Assembly (NCBI GenBank): GCA_035299025.1
Contig: DATGXK010000019.1
Coordinates: 62,001 to 126,000, forward strand
Direction of reading: 5' to 3'
DNA from: Leadbetterella sp035299025
GTDB taxonomy: Bacteria; Bacteroidota; Bacteroidia; Cytophagales; Spirosomataceae
DNA length: 64,000 nt
The notes beneath the pieces were generated by a model, which worked only from the letters and a program-made list of their open reading frames with translations, had not been told where the DNA came from and did not search any database. The position numbers and the translations under genes were made by a program. This document shows, piece after piece, positions 1 to 9,115 of this stretch; position 1 is the first letter of the stretch; each line of letters begins with the position of its first letter.

Positions 1-632
1 CGAGTCCCTTCGCGTTCGGCAAAAACCAAATCGCGGGTTTGATAAATGCACTCCGAAACCGCCGAATAATTTACCATAACTCCCTTAGGATTGCCCGTAG
101 TGCCTGAGGTGTAAATAATAGTAAAAAGGGCATTCATGACAGGAGAAATATTCCTTTCATCAGGCAGATGTTTATCTAAAATTTCATCCCATTGAATATG
201 ATTTTCGTCAGGATTATAATTCGGGAATGACACACAAGGCAGTTCTTGGGGTATTCCAGATTTCATAGATTTCCAGTCGTCGAGCTTACCAATAAAAACC
301 AGCTTACTTTCGGAGTGTACCAAAATCTGGTTTATTTGCTCTGCTGTGAGCGTAGGATACATCGGCACAGAAATGTGCCCCGCTTGCATAATAGCCAAAT
401 CGGTGATGATCCATTCAGCACAGTTTTTGGAGATAAGGGCTATATTGCTGTTGGCTGGCAATCCCAGACTGTTGATGAAAGTAGAAACTTTCCTAATCTG
501 TTCGCCAGCACTTTTCCATGAAATGTCAATGAAATCATCACCAAAAGGTTGTTTTAGAAAAATACTTTCTGGTGTATTTTTTTCCCAATGATAAAAATAT
601 TCTAAAATCGATTTATCTCTTGTTACTTTCAT
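1..632 (-). CDS. Long-chain acyl-CoA ligase / AMP-binding enzyme (partial, N-terminal part)
   Basis: Only the first ~210 residues lie in the window; the gene runs off the left edge. Translating the minus strand from ATG at 632 gives a protein starting MKVTRDKSILEYF. Near residue 170 it has the AMP-binding P-loop IIYTSGTTGNPKGV, which is diagnostic of the ANL adenylate-forming superfamily. The N-terminal layout (KNTPESIFLKQ, then SKNCAEWIITDLAIMQAG) matches FadD-like long-chain fatty acid ligases, which activate fatty acids with ATP and CoA at the inner membrane. The C-terminal half that would show substrate class is missing, so another ANL enzyme is possible. The ~100-bp gap to the upstream protease gene suggests it may have its own promoter. 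Confidence 0.85.
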   Translation of the reverse strand, partial: MKVTRDKSILEYFYHWEKNTPESIFLKQPFGDDFIDISWKSAGEQIRKVSTFINSLGLPANSNIALISKNCAEWIITDLAIMQAGHISVPMYPTLTAEQINQILVHSESKLVFIGKLDDWKSMKSGIPQELPCVSFPNYNPDENHIQWDEILDKHLPDERNISPVMNALFTIIYTSGTTGNPKGVMVNYSAVSECIYQTRDLVFAEREGT

Positions 633-731
633 AAGGCTAGGCAATTAAATATTTATATTATTTGTAAAAATAATGATATTTATGAAAAACCTTAACGAAA
701 CCTTAGAATTTTGAAAATCAGGCTCCCAAAA

Positions 732-1553
732 CTAAGCCGTTTGATATTTGACTTTGTAAAAATCTAAAAACTTGAGAATGGTTTCTACATGGGTACCCAA
801 ACCGACATTTAGAAACTGATTTTCCTCTATTTCTACACCATCTTTCACTATTTTAGGAGAAAAACCTAGTGGCAAATGCATGGTTTTGGACTGTATGGCC
901 CATATTCTGCCATCTTTGTCGAAAGTCGGTCCGCCACTCTGGCCCCTCAGGCCCGGGGTGCTGGTTTCTATCCATTTGTACTCGTAATAATTGTCTGGAC
1001 TTTTACCAGTCAACAATTGCCTGGTCATGATGCCGTCCATCGGGAAAGTGGGAATAGGAAATATACTCCGATCAAAAGAAAAACTTTTTGAAGTGTCCGA
1101 ATAAGTCGCCTGCAAATCGTAGAAAGGATAACCGAGCTTGCATAAGCTGGTGGCCGGCATAACTTTGTCTGGCCGCTGAAAAACAGGATATTTTTTCACA
1201 AAATCAGGATGCATGTTGTCAATTTTACCAATGGCCAAGTCATTTTCAGGCAAAACATGAAACTGCGAAATTCGGTGATGGTCAGCACCAAACCACATAG
1301 AGTGATTCAGTATCCATTTGGGATTAGGCTGCTGGTGAGAGGCTCTACTCTGCTGATATTGAGCCAATTGCACTTGATGTTCCTGAAAATCTTGCAATCC
1401 TTGAAGCACATGTGCCGCTGTGAGAATCCATCCTTCATCATTGACAATTACAAAACTTCCCAATCCGCTTTCAATCGTTCCATCATAAAATCTATTGGAT
1501 ATAATCAAGGGAAAGGTAAACTGTGTGGCGATTTTGTAAGCTTCTGCAAACAT
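732..1553 (-). CDS. Trypsin-like serine protease, S1-type fold
   Basis: 273 residues. A complete catalytic triad can be read: His48 in ILTAAHV, Asp105 in ENDLAIGKI, and Ser206 in GQSGGP with the preceding GLRG. These match trypsin-like peptidases of the S1/DegP kind. No PDZ domain and no clear signal peptide are present; the N-terminus (MFAEAYKIATQFTF) is not a classical leader, so the protein may be cytoplasmic. It lies 6 bp downstream of the amidohydrolase gene and is probably co-transcribed with it and the M14 peptidase. The substrate is unknown. Confidence 0.8.
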   Translation of the reverse strand: MFAEAYKIATQFTFPLIISNRFYDGTIESGLGSFVIVNDEGWILTAAHVLQGLQDFQEHQVQLAQYQQSRASHQQPNPKWILNHSMWFGADHHRISQFHVLPENDLAIGKIDNMHPDFVKKYPVFQRPDKVMPATSLCKLGYPFYDLQATYSDTSKSFSFDRSIFPIPTFPMDGIMTRQLLTGKSPDNYYEYKWIETSTPGLRGQSGGPTFDKDGRIWAIQSKTMHLPLGFSPKIVKDGVEIEENQFLNVGLGTHVETILKFLDFYKVKYQTA

Positions 1554-1559
1554 AGTTTG

Positions 1560-3191
1560 TTATTTTATTGAAAACACCCTTTCACCCCCAATATAGGTGG
1601 CATTAACTTTAACATTTCTTATTTTACTCATATCTGCGGTCATGATATCGTCTTCTAAAACCACGAAATCGGCCATTTTCCCCTTTTCTATACTTCCCCT
1701 TTCTTTCTCCTCAAAGTTGGCATAAGCACTCCAGATCGTCATGGCTCGTAAAGCCGACTCTTTGCTAAGAGCATTTTCCATTTGAAAACCGCCCGAGGGC
1801 CAATTGGCGTGGTCTTGTCTCGCTACTGCAGAATGAAATCCGTACAATGGATTGACAAACTCTACCGGAAAATCACTTCCGTTGGCCAACATACCGTTTT
1901 GTTTACGTAGGTCTTCGAAGGGATAAGCATGCCTTACTCTTTCTTTTCCGAGCCTCGCCTCGGCCCAATACATGTCTGAGGTGGCATGAGTTGCCTGAAT
2001 GGACGGAATCACGGAGTATTTGCCAAACTTCGGCACGTCTGATGGATTAACCACTTGGCAATGCTCTATTCTCCAACGACGATTGTTCTTGCTCTTCAGG
2101 TATTTTCCGTACAAATCCAATACCAACCTGTTAGCCGAGTCACCAATACAGTGCGTATTCACTTGATAATTAGACTTATATATCTGAGCAAAATATTTGT
2201 CCATTTCGCTCTTACTGGTCAAAAGAAACCCCGAATTTGAACTTTGGTCTGAATATGGCTTCAACAAAACCGCTCCTCTAGAACCCAAAGCTCCATCGGC
2301 ATAAACTTTGAAAGACCTTACGTTCATTCGGTCGGTTTTAATTATTCCTCTTCTTGTGAAATAATCCACATTCCGAAGCCCCACAGATACCATGGCATAA
2401 TCTCTAATTTTTAAACTTCCCTCCTTTTGCATTTTCATCATCAGCTCTATGTCTTCTTGATTTATTCCTGCATCTGAAACCGTTGTGAGGCCATTTTTGA
2501 GACACTCCGCTTGAGCCGCAAGTATTTGCTGTCTTTTGACTTTTTCATCTTCTTTGGGCATTACTCTTTTTACCAAACCCATGGCGTTATCAATCAAAAT
2601 ACCCGTAAGTTGCCCATCTATTACCTCCACATCTCCTCCAGAAACTTTACTCGAAGGCGATATCTTGGCCGCTTGAATCACCTTAGAATTTACCAACATA
2701 GCGTGGCCGTCTATTCTGGTCAGCATAACCGGAACATCTGGAAATATTTGGTCCAGATCATCTTTATTCGGAAAAACCTTCACGTCCCAGTCGTTCTGAT
2801 CCCAACCACGGCCAACCAGCCAAGCTTGAGTGGGATGTTCTTTCCTGAAATTTTGTAGTCGTGTCAGAATTTCTTTAAAACTCTTTGCACCGACCAAATC
2901 GCACTGCGAGAGCATTTGACCTAAACCCAGAAAATGCGAATGCGGATCGTAAAAACCCGGAAAAACAGCCTTGTGATGTAAATCCACGGTGCTTTTTGCC
3001 AAATACTTTTTTGTGAGGTCAGAAGCATCTCCGACTTCAACAAAAATACCTTTATCAACTACAAAGGCATTGGCTCTTGAAAATTTTTCATCGACCGTAT
3101 AAACCTGGGCGTTATGAATCAGTAAATCCACTTGCTTTTTTTGAGAAAAAGCCAGCTGTGTTAAAAACAGAAGTATTGCAATCTTTTTCAT
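1560..3191 (-). CDS. YtcJ-like amidohydrolase, exported
   Basis: 543 residues with an N-terminal signal peptide (MKKIAILLFLTQLAFSQ), so periplasmic or envelope-located. Family marks of the YtcJ/amidohydrolase-3 group include the metal-binding HSH in FYDPHSHFLG, the GRGWDQNDW segment, VNTHCIGDSANR, RIEHCQ, and GSDFPVE near the C-terminus. The family hydrolyses C-N bonds with metal ions; the true substrate is not evident. It sits 11 bp after the M14 peptidase gene and 6 bp before the trypsin-like gene, suggesting a three-gene transcript of hydrolases. Confidence 0.85.
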   Translation of the reverse strand: MKKIAILLFLTQLAFSQKKQVDLLIHNAQVYTVDEKFSRANAFVVDKGIFVEVGDASDLTKKYLAKSTVDLHHKAVFPGFYDPHSHFLGLGQMLSQCDLVGAKSFKEILTRLQNFRKEHPTQAWLVGRGWDQNDWDVKVFPNKDDLDQIFPDVPVMLTRIDGHAMLVNSKVIQAAKISPSSKVSGGDVEVIDGQLTGILIDNAMGLVKRVMPKEDEKVKRQQILAAQAECLKNGLTTVSDAGINQEDIELMMKMQKEGSLKIRDYAMVSVGLRNVDYFTRRGIIKTDRMNVRSFKVYADGALGSRGAVLLKPYSDQSSNSGFLLTSKSEMDKYFAQIYKSNYQVNTHCIGDSANRLVLDLYGKYLKSKNNRRWRIEHCQVVNPSDVPKFGKYSVIPSIQATHATSDMYWAEARLGKERVRHAYPFEDLRKQNGMLANGSDFPVEFVNPLYGFHSAVARQDHANWPSGGFQMENALSKESALRAMTIWSAYANFEEKERGSIEKGKMADFVVLEDDIMTADMSKIRNVKVNATYIGGERVFSIK

Positions 3192-3202
3192 TTCTAAATA
3201 AA

Positions 3203-5749
3203 TTATTCTTCGTTTCCGAATCTTTGAGAACCTAAAGCATTACTAAAAAACAAGGCATTGAAAAACAACTTGTTAGTACCAAACCAGATACCCCGGAAGT
3301 TGGGGTTGTCTGAAAAAAGAATGATTTGTCCAGCTCCTGAGGTTTCCGAGATAATAGCGGCCGAATTCATGATTTTAGACAAAGAACTCGGATGCACATA
3401 TCCACTAACCCATGGATTGTTTACGTACTGGGCTACCGTGGCAACAGGATTTTTAGATTTTTCTAAAAATGTATTGTTATTTCGGTAAACATGCAGAGAA
3501 TTGCTTTCAAATCCATAGCCCAAAGGATGTGTGATATCAATATTCACCTCAAAAATTGCTCCTCCCGTAGATTTTGCCCCCTGTGTATCAGCAAGTTTTT
3601 CAAAATTATATCTCTTCTGGTCTTTTTCGTTTTCTGAAGCAACAATTTTCGATTCTGATATTTCCTTTTTTATGGCCCATTCAGAGGCAGTTTTTAAAGT
3701 TATCAAGTTTCCGCCTTGTTTTACCCAATCTTTAATTTTCTTAACAGAGGCATCATTCAGAGCATCATATTGGCCGCTAACCATTACCAGATGCGTATAA
3801 GTATTGAGGTTTACCCTTCCAAACTGACCGATATCTAATTTGGTGATGGGCATCTGGAGCTTGGTTTCCAAGAGATGCCAAACTTCGCCTACTTCGTATT
3901 GACTTGTGCCTTGTCCTGCCAAAACCATAGCTTTCGGTTTGATTATGGTCTTGAAAGAATTTGAACCTAAATCAATACCACCAGAACTAAAGCCCGTGTT
4001 GATAGGGAAAATTTCAACTGAACAAGTTCTTTGAACTTCAGCTAATAACTCAGACAGTTTGTCTGCGGTTAGCTTCTGACTTTGATTGGGAATCAGAAGG
4101 GTTCCATGTGTCCAGTTTTTACCACCAATAGCAAAAGATTTCATGGCAACTTTCACCAAAATATCTTTAGAAAGAAGCTGATATAGTGCTTTGGCGGCAT
4201 TATAATCTCTCCAATCAATAAGGTAAGCATAGTCTGACTTTTTAAAATCTGAAATAGGACTTTCAAGAGCAGCATCAGACAGTTGAACTCCAAGCTCGGG
4301 TGTAATTTTACTTTCAGCATGTTTCAGGCCAAAGGCCAAGGCGAGGTTCCATGTAGAGGTATCGTAAAAAACACTATCAGCAAAGCTCTTTGGCTTGTCA
4401 AAAATAGACTTTACCAACAATGATTGAGGCTGATTGAGCGGAATAAAAATAGCTCGCCCACTTTTGAATGTGAGTTCCGCTCCTTTTGTATCATTTTTGA
4501 GCTGGTAAGCCTTTATTTTATGTTGAAGCAACAAATCCCAAAAAGCTTTATTTCTGTTTTGATCAAAATCATCACCAATCAAATAGCCTTTAATTAAGCT
4601 TTTTGAAGCCTCTTTGTCGATATTTTTAAAAAAATCTGACTGATGTTTTAGTAGTACTTTGCGTTCATCTACAGAAGCATGAATAGTGGCTATGGCATTT
4701 ACCAATTGGTTTCTAACAGCAAATTTATATGTCAAAATACCGTTGTCAGAGTCTTGGGCGTGGCCTCTGCTACTGCCCTGCTCAAACAACAAACCCAACC
4801 CGCCCTGCATATCTGGATATGAACTTCCGTAGCCCGGATAGAAATTATCAAACGACTCTTTGGTGTAATAAAAAGACCCGATTTCGTTCATGGCTTTTTC
4901 GAAATGCTTAGCAAATTTGCTGTTGAGCATTTTATAATTGTCCTGAGGCACTAGTGGATTCTCGGCATTGCTTTTGGTAGGCTCAAAAAAATGCGTGCTA
5001 TTGGTGCCCATTTCGTGAAAGTCTGTTACCACATTTGGCATCCATTGGTGATAGTATTTCAGACGGTTTCGAGATTCTTTGTGAACCACCAAGTACCAGT
5101 CACGGTTCAAATCAAACCAATAATGGTTTACTCGGCCAGAAGGCCAAACTTCATTGTGCTCACGGTCATTGGGATCCGTTACATTTGGCTCGCCTTTGTG
5201 CATGTTTACCCAATTATTAAATCTATCTCTGCCATCTGGATTCACAACTGGCTCCATCAAATACACTGCATTATCGTATATTTTGTTGGCTTCTTCACCC
5301 TGAATCGCAGCCAGAAAATAGGCCGTAAGAAGCGAAGCCTCGCCACCCGAAGCTTCATTGCCGTGAACATTATATCCGAGCCAAGTTACCACAGGTTGGT
5401 TTTCGAAGTCGCTACTTCTTCCCTCTACAATATCCAAATGGTTCTTTCTGATTGTCTCTAGTTTTGCAAGATTCTCTGGTTTCGCAAAATGCACAATGAT
5501 TTGCTCGCGGTGCTCGTTGGTTTCTCCAATACTCACCACTTTTATTCTGTTGGAGGCCTTCTCCAAAACCCTCATGTACTCTACAATTTTGTCGTATCTG
5601 GTATGGTGGCTACCGACAGGGTAACCCAAAAATTGCTGCGGGCTCGGAATTTGCGGATTCAAGTTTTTCTTTGGCAGGAAATAGTCATTTTGAGAAAATC
5701 CTAGCTGAGGAAGTATGAGAATCCAAATTAGTAGAAGTATTTTTTTCAT
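3203..5749 (-). CDS. M14-family zinc carboxypeptidase, exported
   Basis: 848 residues with a signal peptide (MKKILLLIWILILPQLGFSQ). The N-terminal half is an M14 domain: the zinc-binding HxxE is in NVHGNEASGGE, the substrate-binding region includes NPDGRDRFNNW and FDLNRDW, and a further His is in VVTDFHEMGTN. The remaining ~450 residues include a glutamine-amidotransferase-like segment (HLVMVSGQYD, WVKQGGNLITL), as in other large Bacteroidota M14 proteins. Predicted role is periplasmic or surface peptide degradation. It is the first gene of the minus-strand group leading to the amidohydrolase and protease genes. Confidence 0.88.
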   Translation of the reverse strand: MKKILLLIWILILPQLGFSQNDYFLPKKNLNPQIPSPQQFLGYPVGSHHTRYDKIVEYMRVLEKASNRIKVVSIGETNEHREQIIVHFAKPENLAKLETIRKNHLDIVEGRSSDFENQPVVTWLGYNVHGNEASGGEASLLTAYFLAAIQGEEANKIYDNAVYLMEPVVNPDGRDRFNNWVNMHKGEPNVTDPNDREHNEVWPSGRVNHYWFDLNRDWYLVVHKESRNRLKYYHQWMPNVVTDFHEMGTNSTHFFEPTKSNAENPLVPQDNYKMLNSKFAKHFEKAMNEIGSFYYTKESFDNFYPGYGSSYPDMQGGLGLLFEQGSSRGHAQDSDNGILTYKFAVRNQLVNAIATIHASVDERKVLLKHQSDFFKNIDKEASKSLIKGYLIGDDFDQNRNKAFWDLLLQHKIKAYQLKNDTKGAELTFKSGRAIFIPLNQPQSLLVKSIFDKPKSFADSVFYDTSTWNLALAFGLKHAESKITPELGVQLSDAALESPISDFKKSDYAYLIDWRDYNAAKALYQLLSKDILVKVAMKSFAIGGKNWTHGTLLIPNQSQKLTADKLSELLAEVQRTCSVEIFPINTGFSSGGIDLGSNSFKTIIKPKAMVLAGQGTSQYEVGEVWHLLETKLQMPITKLDIGQFGRVNLNTYTHLVMVSGQYDALNDASVKKIKDWVKQGGNLITLKTASEWAIKKEISESKIVASENEKDQKRYNFEKLADTQGAKSTGGAIFEVNIDITHPLGYGFESNSLHVYRNNNTFLEKSKNPVATVAQYVNNPWVSGYVHPSSLSKIMNSAAIISETSGAGQIILFSDNPNFRGIWFGTNKLFFNALFFSNALGSQRFGNEE

Positions 5750-5822
5750 GAATATAAATGATGGTTAATGGTGTAATTTCTTCAAATTAAACATATTTCG
5801 AGTTAAAATTTTAGCTTTTTGA

Positions 5823-5858
5823 CAAAAAAGAAAGAGACCTGATTTTATCAAGTCTCTT
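5823..5858 (-). terminator. Intrinsic terminator after the pirin gene
   Basis: On the minus strand a 12-bp stem (AAGAGACTTGAT with ATCAGGTCTCTT, one U-G pair) around a 3-nt loop is followed by TTCTTTTTT. It lies just beyond the stop of the pirin gene at 5886. Confidence 0.75.
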
Positions 5859-5885
5859 ATATTTAAAATTCTATGCAAAATCTAA

Positions 5886-6737
5886 TTAAAGCACCCCCAT
5901 TTTACCCATTTGGTAGTCTCTCATGGCTTGGAGAATTTCGGTGGTGGTATTCATCACAAAAGGTCCTTGAGAAACCATGGGCTCGTTTATAGGGTCGCCA
6001 CTACCCAGTATAAACCTAGCCTGCGAAGTAGTCGAAATCACAATTTCGCCATCTGATACATCAAACACAGGCAATTGTTTACCCAGCACTAGCTTGTCAT
6101 TTACCAAAACTTCGCCGTCCAAAACATACAAAAGTACGTTTCTTCCGGCCGCTGGATGATAAGTCATCACACCGCCAGATTCTATTTTTATATTGAACAT
6201 TTCAAGACCTGTGAGCGAATTTGCTGCACCTTTGACACCCCGGTATTCACCAGAAATTACCGCCACATGCGTTTTCTTATCGGCAGAAATCCAATTGGGA
6301 ATTTCAGTTTCCTGCAAACCCTGATAGTTGGGCTCGGTCATTTTGAGAGCCGCCGGAAGATTCATCCAAAGCTGTATAATTTCCATTTTACCGCCATTTT
6401 CACGCTGAGTTTTCGAAAGATTCTCTGAATGAACTATTCCTCGGCCGGCTGTCATCCACTGCACGCCTCCACTTTTTATTACCGACTGATGCCCGTGGCC
6501 ATCAGCGTGTTCTAATTCTCCATCATAAATAAATGTAAGTGTTTCGAAACCACGGTGTGGATGTGGGCCGAAAGGTAAACCCTGATTGTGAGCATCAAAA
6601 TCATGAGGCCCATGGTGGTGAAGTAGGATAAACGGACTTATTTGCTCCAAACCTACGTCTGGTATGGGCTGATACATCCTGTGCTCACCAACTTTTTGAG
6701 CCGATGAACTGGTTATTTTCACTATTTTCTTTTTCAT
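5886..6737 (-). CDS. Pirin family protein
   Basis: 283 residues, bicupin. The metal-binding pattern of pirins is intact: FGPHPHRGFETLTF supplies two His, and GRGIVHSEN supplies the third His and the Glu. The C-terminal pirin domain is also present (MTYHPAAGRNVLLYVLDGEVLVND). Pirins are iron-binding cupins with activities such as quercetin dioxygenase in some members; the role here is unknown. It follows a second pirin gene at 6824-7540, which belongs to the shorter YhhW-like group. There is no signal peptide, so cytoplasmic. Confidence 0.9.
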   Translation of the reverse strand: MKKKIVKITSSSAQKVGEHRMYQPIPDVGLEQISPFILLHHHGPHDFDAHNQGLPFGPHPHRGFETLTFIYDGELEHADGHGHQSVIKSGGVQWMTAGRGIVHSENLSKTQRENGGKMEIIQLWMNLPAALKMTEPNYQGLQETEIPNWISADKKTHVAVISGEYRGVKGAANSLTGLEMFNIKIESGGVMTYHPAAGRNVLLYVLDGEVLVNDKLVLGKQLPVFDVSDGEIVISTTSQARFILGSGDPINEPMVSQGPFVMNTTTEILQAMRDYQMGKMGVL

Positions 6738-6754
6738 TTTTTAGCTTTGCTTAC

Positions 6755-6779
6755 AAAACCGCAAGAGCCTAGCGGTTTA
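6755..6779 (-). terminator. Possible hairpin terminator between the two pirin genes
   Basis: Minus-strand hairpin AAACCGC / GCGGTTT with a 9-nt loop followed by a short T-rich run (TTTTGT). It sits just after the stop of the YhhW-like pirin. The tail is weak, so read-through into the next pirin gene is likely. Confidence 0.4.
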
Positions 6780-6823
6780 TTATTTTCACATTTGACAAGG
6801 GCTCATTTATCAATGTTTTTTCT

Positions 6824-7540
6824 TCAAAAAGTCATCGGAATTTCCATAAAAAGAATTTCGGAATCTGCACTGGCGGTTATTTCAAAACCATCGGTTTCCC
6901 AAATACCCAAGCCATCTCTTCTGCCAAGTTCCTTGCCAGCCACTTCAGCCGCACCTTCTAAAACATAAACATAAACACCATTCGTAGCGTTTCTCAAATT
7001 GTAGGTCAGTGTTTTTTGGGCCGAAAGGTCTGTAAGTGTAAACCAAGCTTGTTGATTCATTTTTATACCCTCATCACTAGTTTCTAATGGAGAAACCACC
7101 ACCTGAAATTTATCCTTACGGCCTTCTAAATCAAACTCTTTCTGCTCGTATCGAGGGGCAATATTTCTTTTTTCCGGAAAAACCCAAATCTGAAGAAATT
7201 TCACGGGATTTTTTGAGTCTTCGTTTTTCTCCGAATGTGCAACACCCGTGCCTGCAGACATAATCTGCACTTCACCCTTGCGAATCACCGTTTTGTTTCC
7301 CATACTGTCTTGGTGCTCCAGAGCACCCTCAAGAGGAATAGAAACTATTTCCATGTTATCGTGCGGATGTTTCCCAAATCCCATCCCACCCGAAACATGA
7401 TCGTCGTTTAGTACTCGCAATGCTCCAAAATGAACCCAGTCGGGGTTGTGATAATTGGCAAAACTAAAAGTATGATAGGAATCTAACCAACCATGGTTGG
7501 CGTGTCCTCTGTCGTTAGCTGCTTTAAATATTGTTTTCAT
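6824..7540 (-). CDS. Pirin-like bicupin (YhhW/quercetinase type)
   Basis: About 238 residues from the ATG at 7540 (MKTIFKAANDRGHANHG). A longer reading from 7585 adds a sequence with no family similarity, so the internal start is preferred. The N-terminal signature RGHANHGWLDSYHTFSF and the metal site (FGKHPHDNMEI and GTGVAHSE) are those of YhhW-like pirins, some of which cleave quercetin. It lies directly upstream of a full-length pirin; the pair may have arisen by divergence of two old paralogs, not recent duplication, because the sequences differ widely. Confidence 0.88.
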   Translation of the reverse strand: MKTIFKAANDRGHANHGWLDSYHTFSFANYHNPDWVHFGALRVLNDDHVSGGMGFGKHPHDNMEIVSIPLEGALEHQDSMGNKTVIRKGEVQIMSAGTGVAHSEKNEDSKNPVKFLQIWVFPEKRNIAPRYEQKEFDLEGRKDKFQVVVSPLETSDEGIKMNQQAWFTLTDLSAQKTLTYNLRNATNGVYVYVLEGAAEVAGKELGRRDGLGIWETDGFEITASADSEILFMEIPMTF

Positions 7541-7652
7541 ATAACTTACATTTGTATTTAATGTTAATACATATTTCGATTTCATTTAGTTCAAAAAATC
7601 CGCAAGAATTTAAATAGTTTTTCTATTTTTAAGGAAATTTACGAATTCAATT

Positions 7653-8183
7653 ATGAAATACCTCATTGTTATTTTTCTTGCATGCTCATTGTCAGCCTTT
7701 TCGCAGAGGCAATTCCCCGAAATAGATTCCTTCGGTGGTGTTTTTCCTATTCCAGAAGCAGAACAGTTGGTGGACCCAAACAAAAAATACCAAATAGTGG
7801 TAGACATGACCTCCGCAGCTAAGAACCAAACCAAAGACATGAACCCTGGTTTTGAATCTGTGGCCCGACTGATAAACCTTTATGGATTGGCGGGAGTGAA
7901 AAAAGAGAATTTGGATGTAGTAGTGGTCATTCATTTCGAAGCCACTCCGGTAATACTAAGCGACGAATCTTTTATGACCGAGTACAAAGAAAACAACCCC
8001 AACACTGCCGTGATAAACAAATTGAGTGAGAATGGTGTCAAATTTTACGTATGCGGACAATCACTTCGTATGCGAAAACTGGTAGACTACAAAAAAAACA
8101 AAAACATTCGGGTCGCTCACGGGGCTATTCTTGCCTTGAGCCACTTTCAAAGTTTGGGATACTCCCTCATAACTTTACACTAA
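7653..8183 (+). CDS. DsrE/DsrF-like family protein, exported
   Basis: 176 residues with a signal peptide (MKYLIVIFLACSLSAFSQ). The mature part has the alpha/beta pattern of DsrE-like proteins: VARLINLYGLAG, VVVVIHFEATPVI, and a conserved Cys in GVKFYVCGQSLRMR. Periplasmic DsrE-like proteins are often linked to sulfur or redox chemistry, but no sulfur-oxidation genes are nearby, so no pathway is assigned. It is divergent from the pirin gene across a ~110-bp gap and is followed 54 bp later by a small membrane protein gene. Confidence 0.75.
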   Translation: MKYLIVIFLACSLSAFSQRQFPEIDSFGGVFPIPEAEQLVDPNKKYQIVVDMTSAAKNQTKDMNPGFESVARLINLYGLAGVKKENLDVVVVIHFEATPVILSDESFMTEYKENNPNTAVINKLSENGVKFYVCGQSLRMRKLVDYKKNKNIRVAHGAILALSHFQSLGYSLITLH

Positions 8184-8237
8184 TAATGCAACCAAATGAA
8201 AACAAAATACATCTCTAATCAAAAACACCATTTAACA

Positions 8238-8651
8238 ATGAAGAAAGCAATTTTAAGCCTAATCGTAACCTTTACATTTTCAAGCCTTTGGGCCAACTCT
8301 GAATTCGAAAAGACGATTTCTGACAAAGAATTTGAAAAAATCGAAAAAATCGAAGCTTATGTTTCATCAAATCCTGAAACTACTTTACAAGATTTAAAAG
8401 CGTCAAATTCTGAGCTTCTAAATAACGTGGAGCTTTTGGATGAAACATCGACCACAAGCATAAACGCCGTAAAAGACATGCCTCTTGTAGGAGGTTTTTG
8501 GTGGGGATGTTGCTTGGGGGTAATCGGGCTGGCTATTGTGTACTTTGTTACTGACCACGACAAAGACCAAGTCAGAAAAGCTCTGATAGGCTGCTTGATA
8601 GCTACCCTGCTTTGGGGTGTTGGTGGGCTTTGGAATCCATTTAGCTGGTAA
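8238..8651 (+). CDS. Small exported membrane protein of unknown function
   Basis: 137 residues from the ATG at 8238, chosen because a signal peptide follows directly (MKKAILSLIVTFTFSSLWAN). An upstream ATG at 8196 would place 14 charged residues before it. A ~70-residue acidic/lysine-rich helical part (FEKTISDKEFEKIEKIEAY) precedes two hydrophobic segments, WWGCCLGVIGLAIVYFV and LIGCLIATLLWGVGGL, separated by the charged DHDKDQVRK. I do not recognise the family. A strong terminator follows, so it ends the DsrE transcript. Confidence 0.6.
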   Translation: MKKAILSLIVTFTFSSLWANSEFEKTISDKEFEKIEKIEAYVSSNPETTLQDLKASNSELLNNVELLDETSTTSINAVKDMPLVGGFWWGCCLGVIGLAIVYFVTDHDKDQVRKALIGCLIATLLWGVGGLWNPFSW

Positions 8652-8668
8652 TAAAATATTAACATTAA

Positions 8669-8695
8669 CCTCTTGAACAATCAAGAGGTTTTTTT
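8669..8695 (+). terminator. Intrinsic terminator
   Basis: Perfect 8-bp stem CCTCTTGA / TCAAGAGG with an ACAA loop and seven T residues, 17 bp after the stop of the small membrane protein gene. Confidence 0.9.
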
Positions 8696-8724
8696 ATTAA
8701 TTTTAACAAAACAAATTATCAAAA

Positions 8725-8922
8725 ATGGAAAAGAAACTATCGAGAACCGTAGGACAAGAGGCCATGTTTTTAGGTATTTGTGGCGGCTTAGGGAAATACT
8801 TCAGCCTAGATGCCACTATCGTCAGAATCTTGTTTGCACTCACAACATTCTTTAGTTTCGGCTCTTTAATTTTGGTTTATTTCATACTTGCCTTCATCAT
8901 ACCCAAAGAAGAACAAATCTGA
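8725..8922 (+). CDS. PspC domain protein
   Basis: 65 residues. It matches the PspC domain: a short basic start (MEKKLSRTVGQEAM), the FLGICGGLGKYFSLD motif, VRILFALTTFF, and a hydrophobic segment ending in LAFIIPKEE. PspC proteins are small inner-membrane proteins, in Proteobacteria linked to the phage-shock envelope stress response. A second PspC protein is encoded at 28319-28528. It is flanked by a terminator upstream and ~190 bp downstream, so it is monocistronic. Confidence 0.85.
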   Translation: MEKKLSRTVGQEAMFLGICGGLGKYFSLDATIVRILFALTTFFSFGSLILVYFILAFIIPKEEQI

Positions 8923-9080
8923 TTTTCGATTAAAATATAGACTCTACAACTTTAACAGTGGGTACTGGATCAGTTAAAAAGCCTTTGCCCCATTTTCGTC
9001 AAAAAACAATTCCCTAACTTTTCGTAGGAAGGCCTGCCCAGAATTTCAGCTTATTTCAAGGCTATTGGAAAAGAATTCAC

Positions 9081-9088
9081 TAATTTTG
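9081..9088 (+). promoter_or_regulatory. -7 element (TAATTTTG) of aspS
   Basis: Exact match to the Bacteroidota -7 consensus TAnnTTTG, 27 bp before the chosen aspS ATG. The upstream start at 9065 would precede the promoter, which supports the ATG at 9116. Confidence 0.5.
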
Positions 9089-9115
9089 CAGCCAATTTCA
9101 AAAAACATAAATAAG

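Noticed and set aside
246..591. Plus-strand frames of 81-91 codons at the left edge
   Set aside because: They lie fully inside the acyl-CoA ligase gene on the other strand, which has a clear AMP-binding motif.
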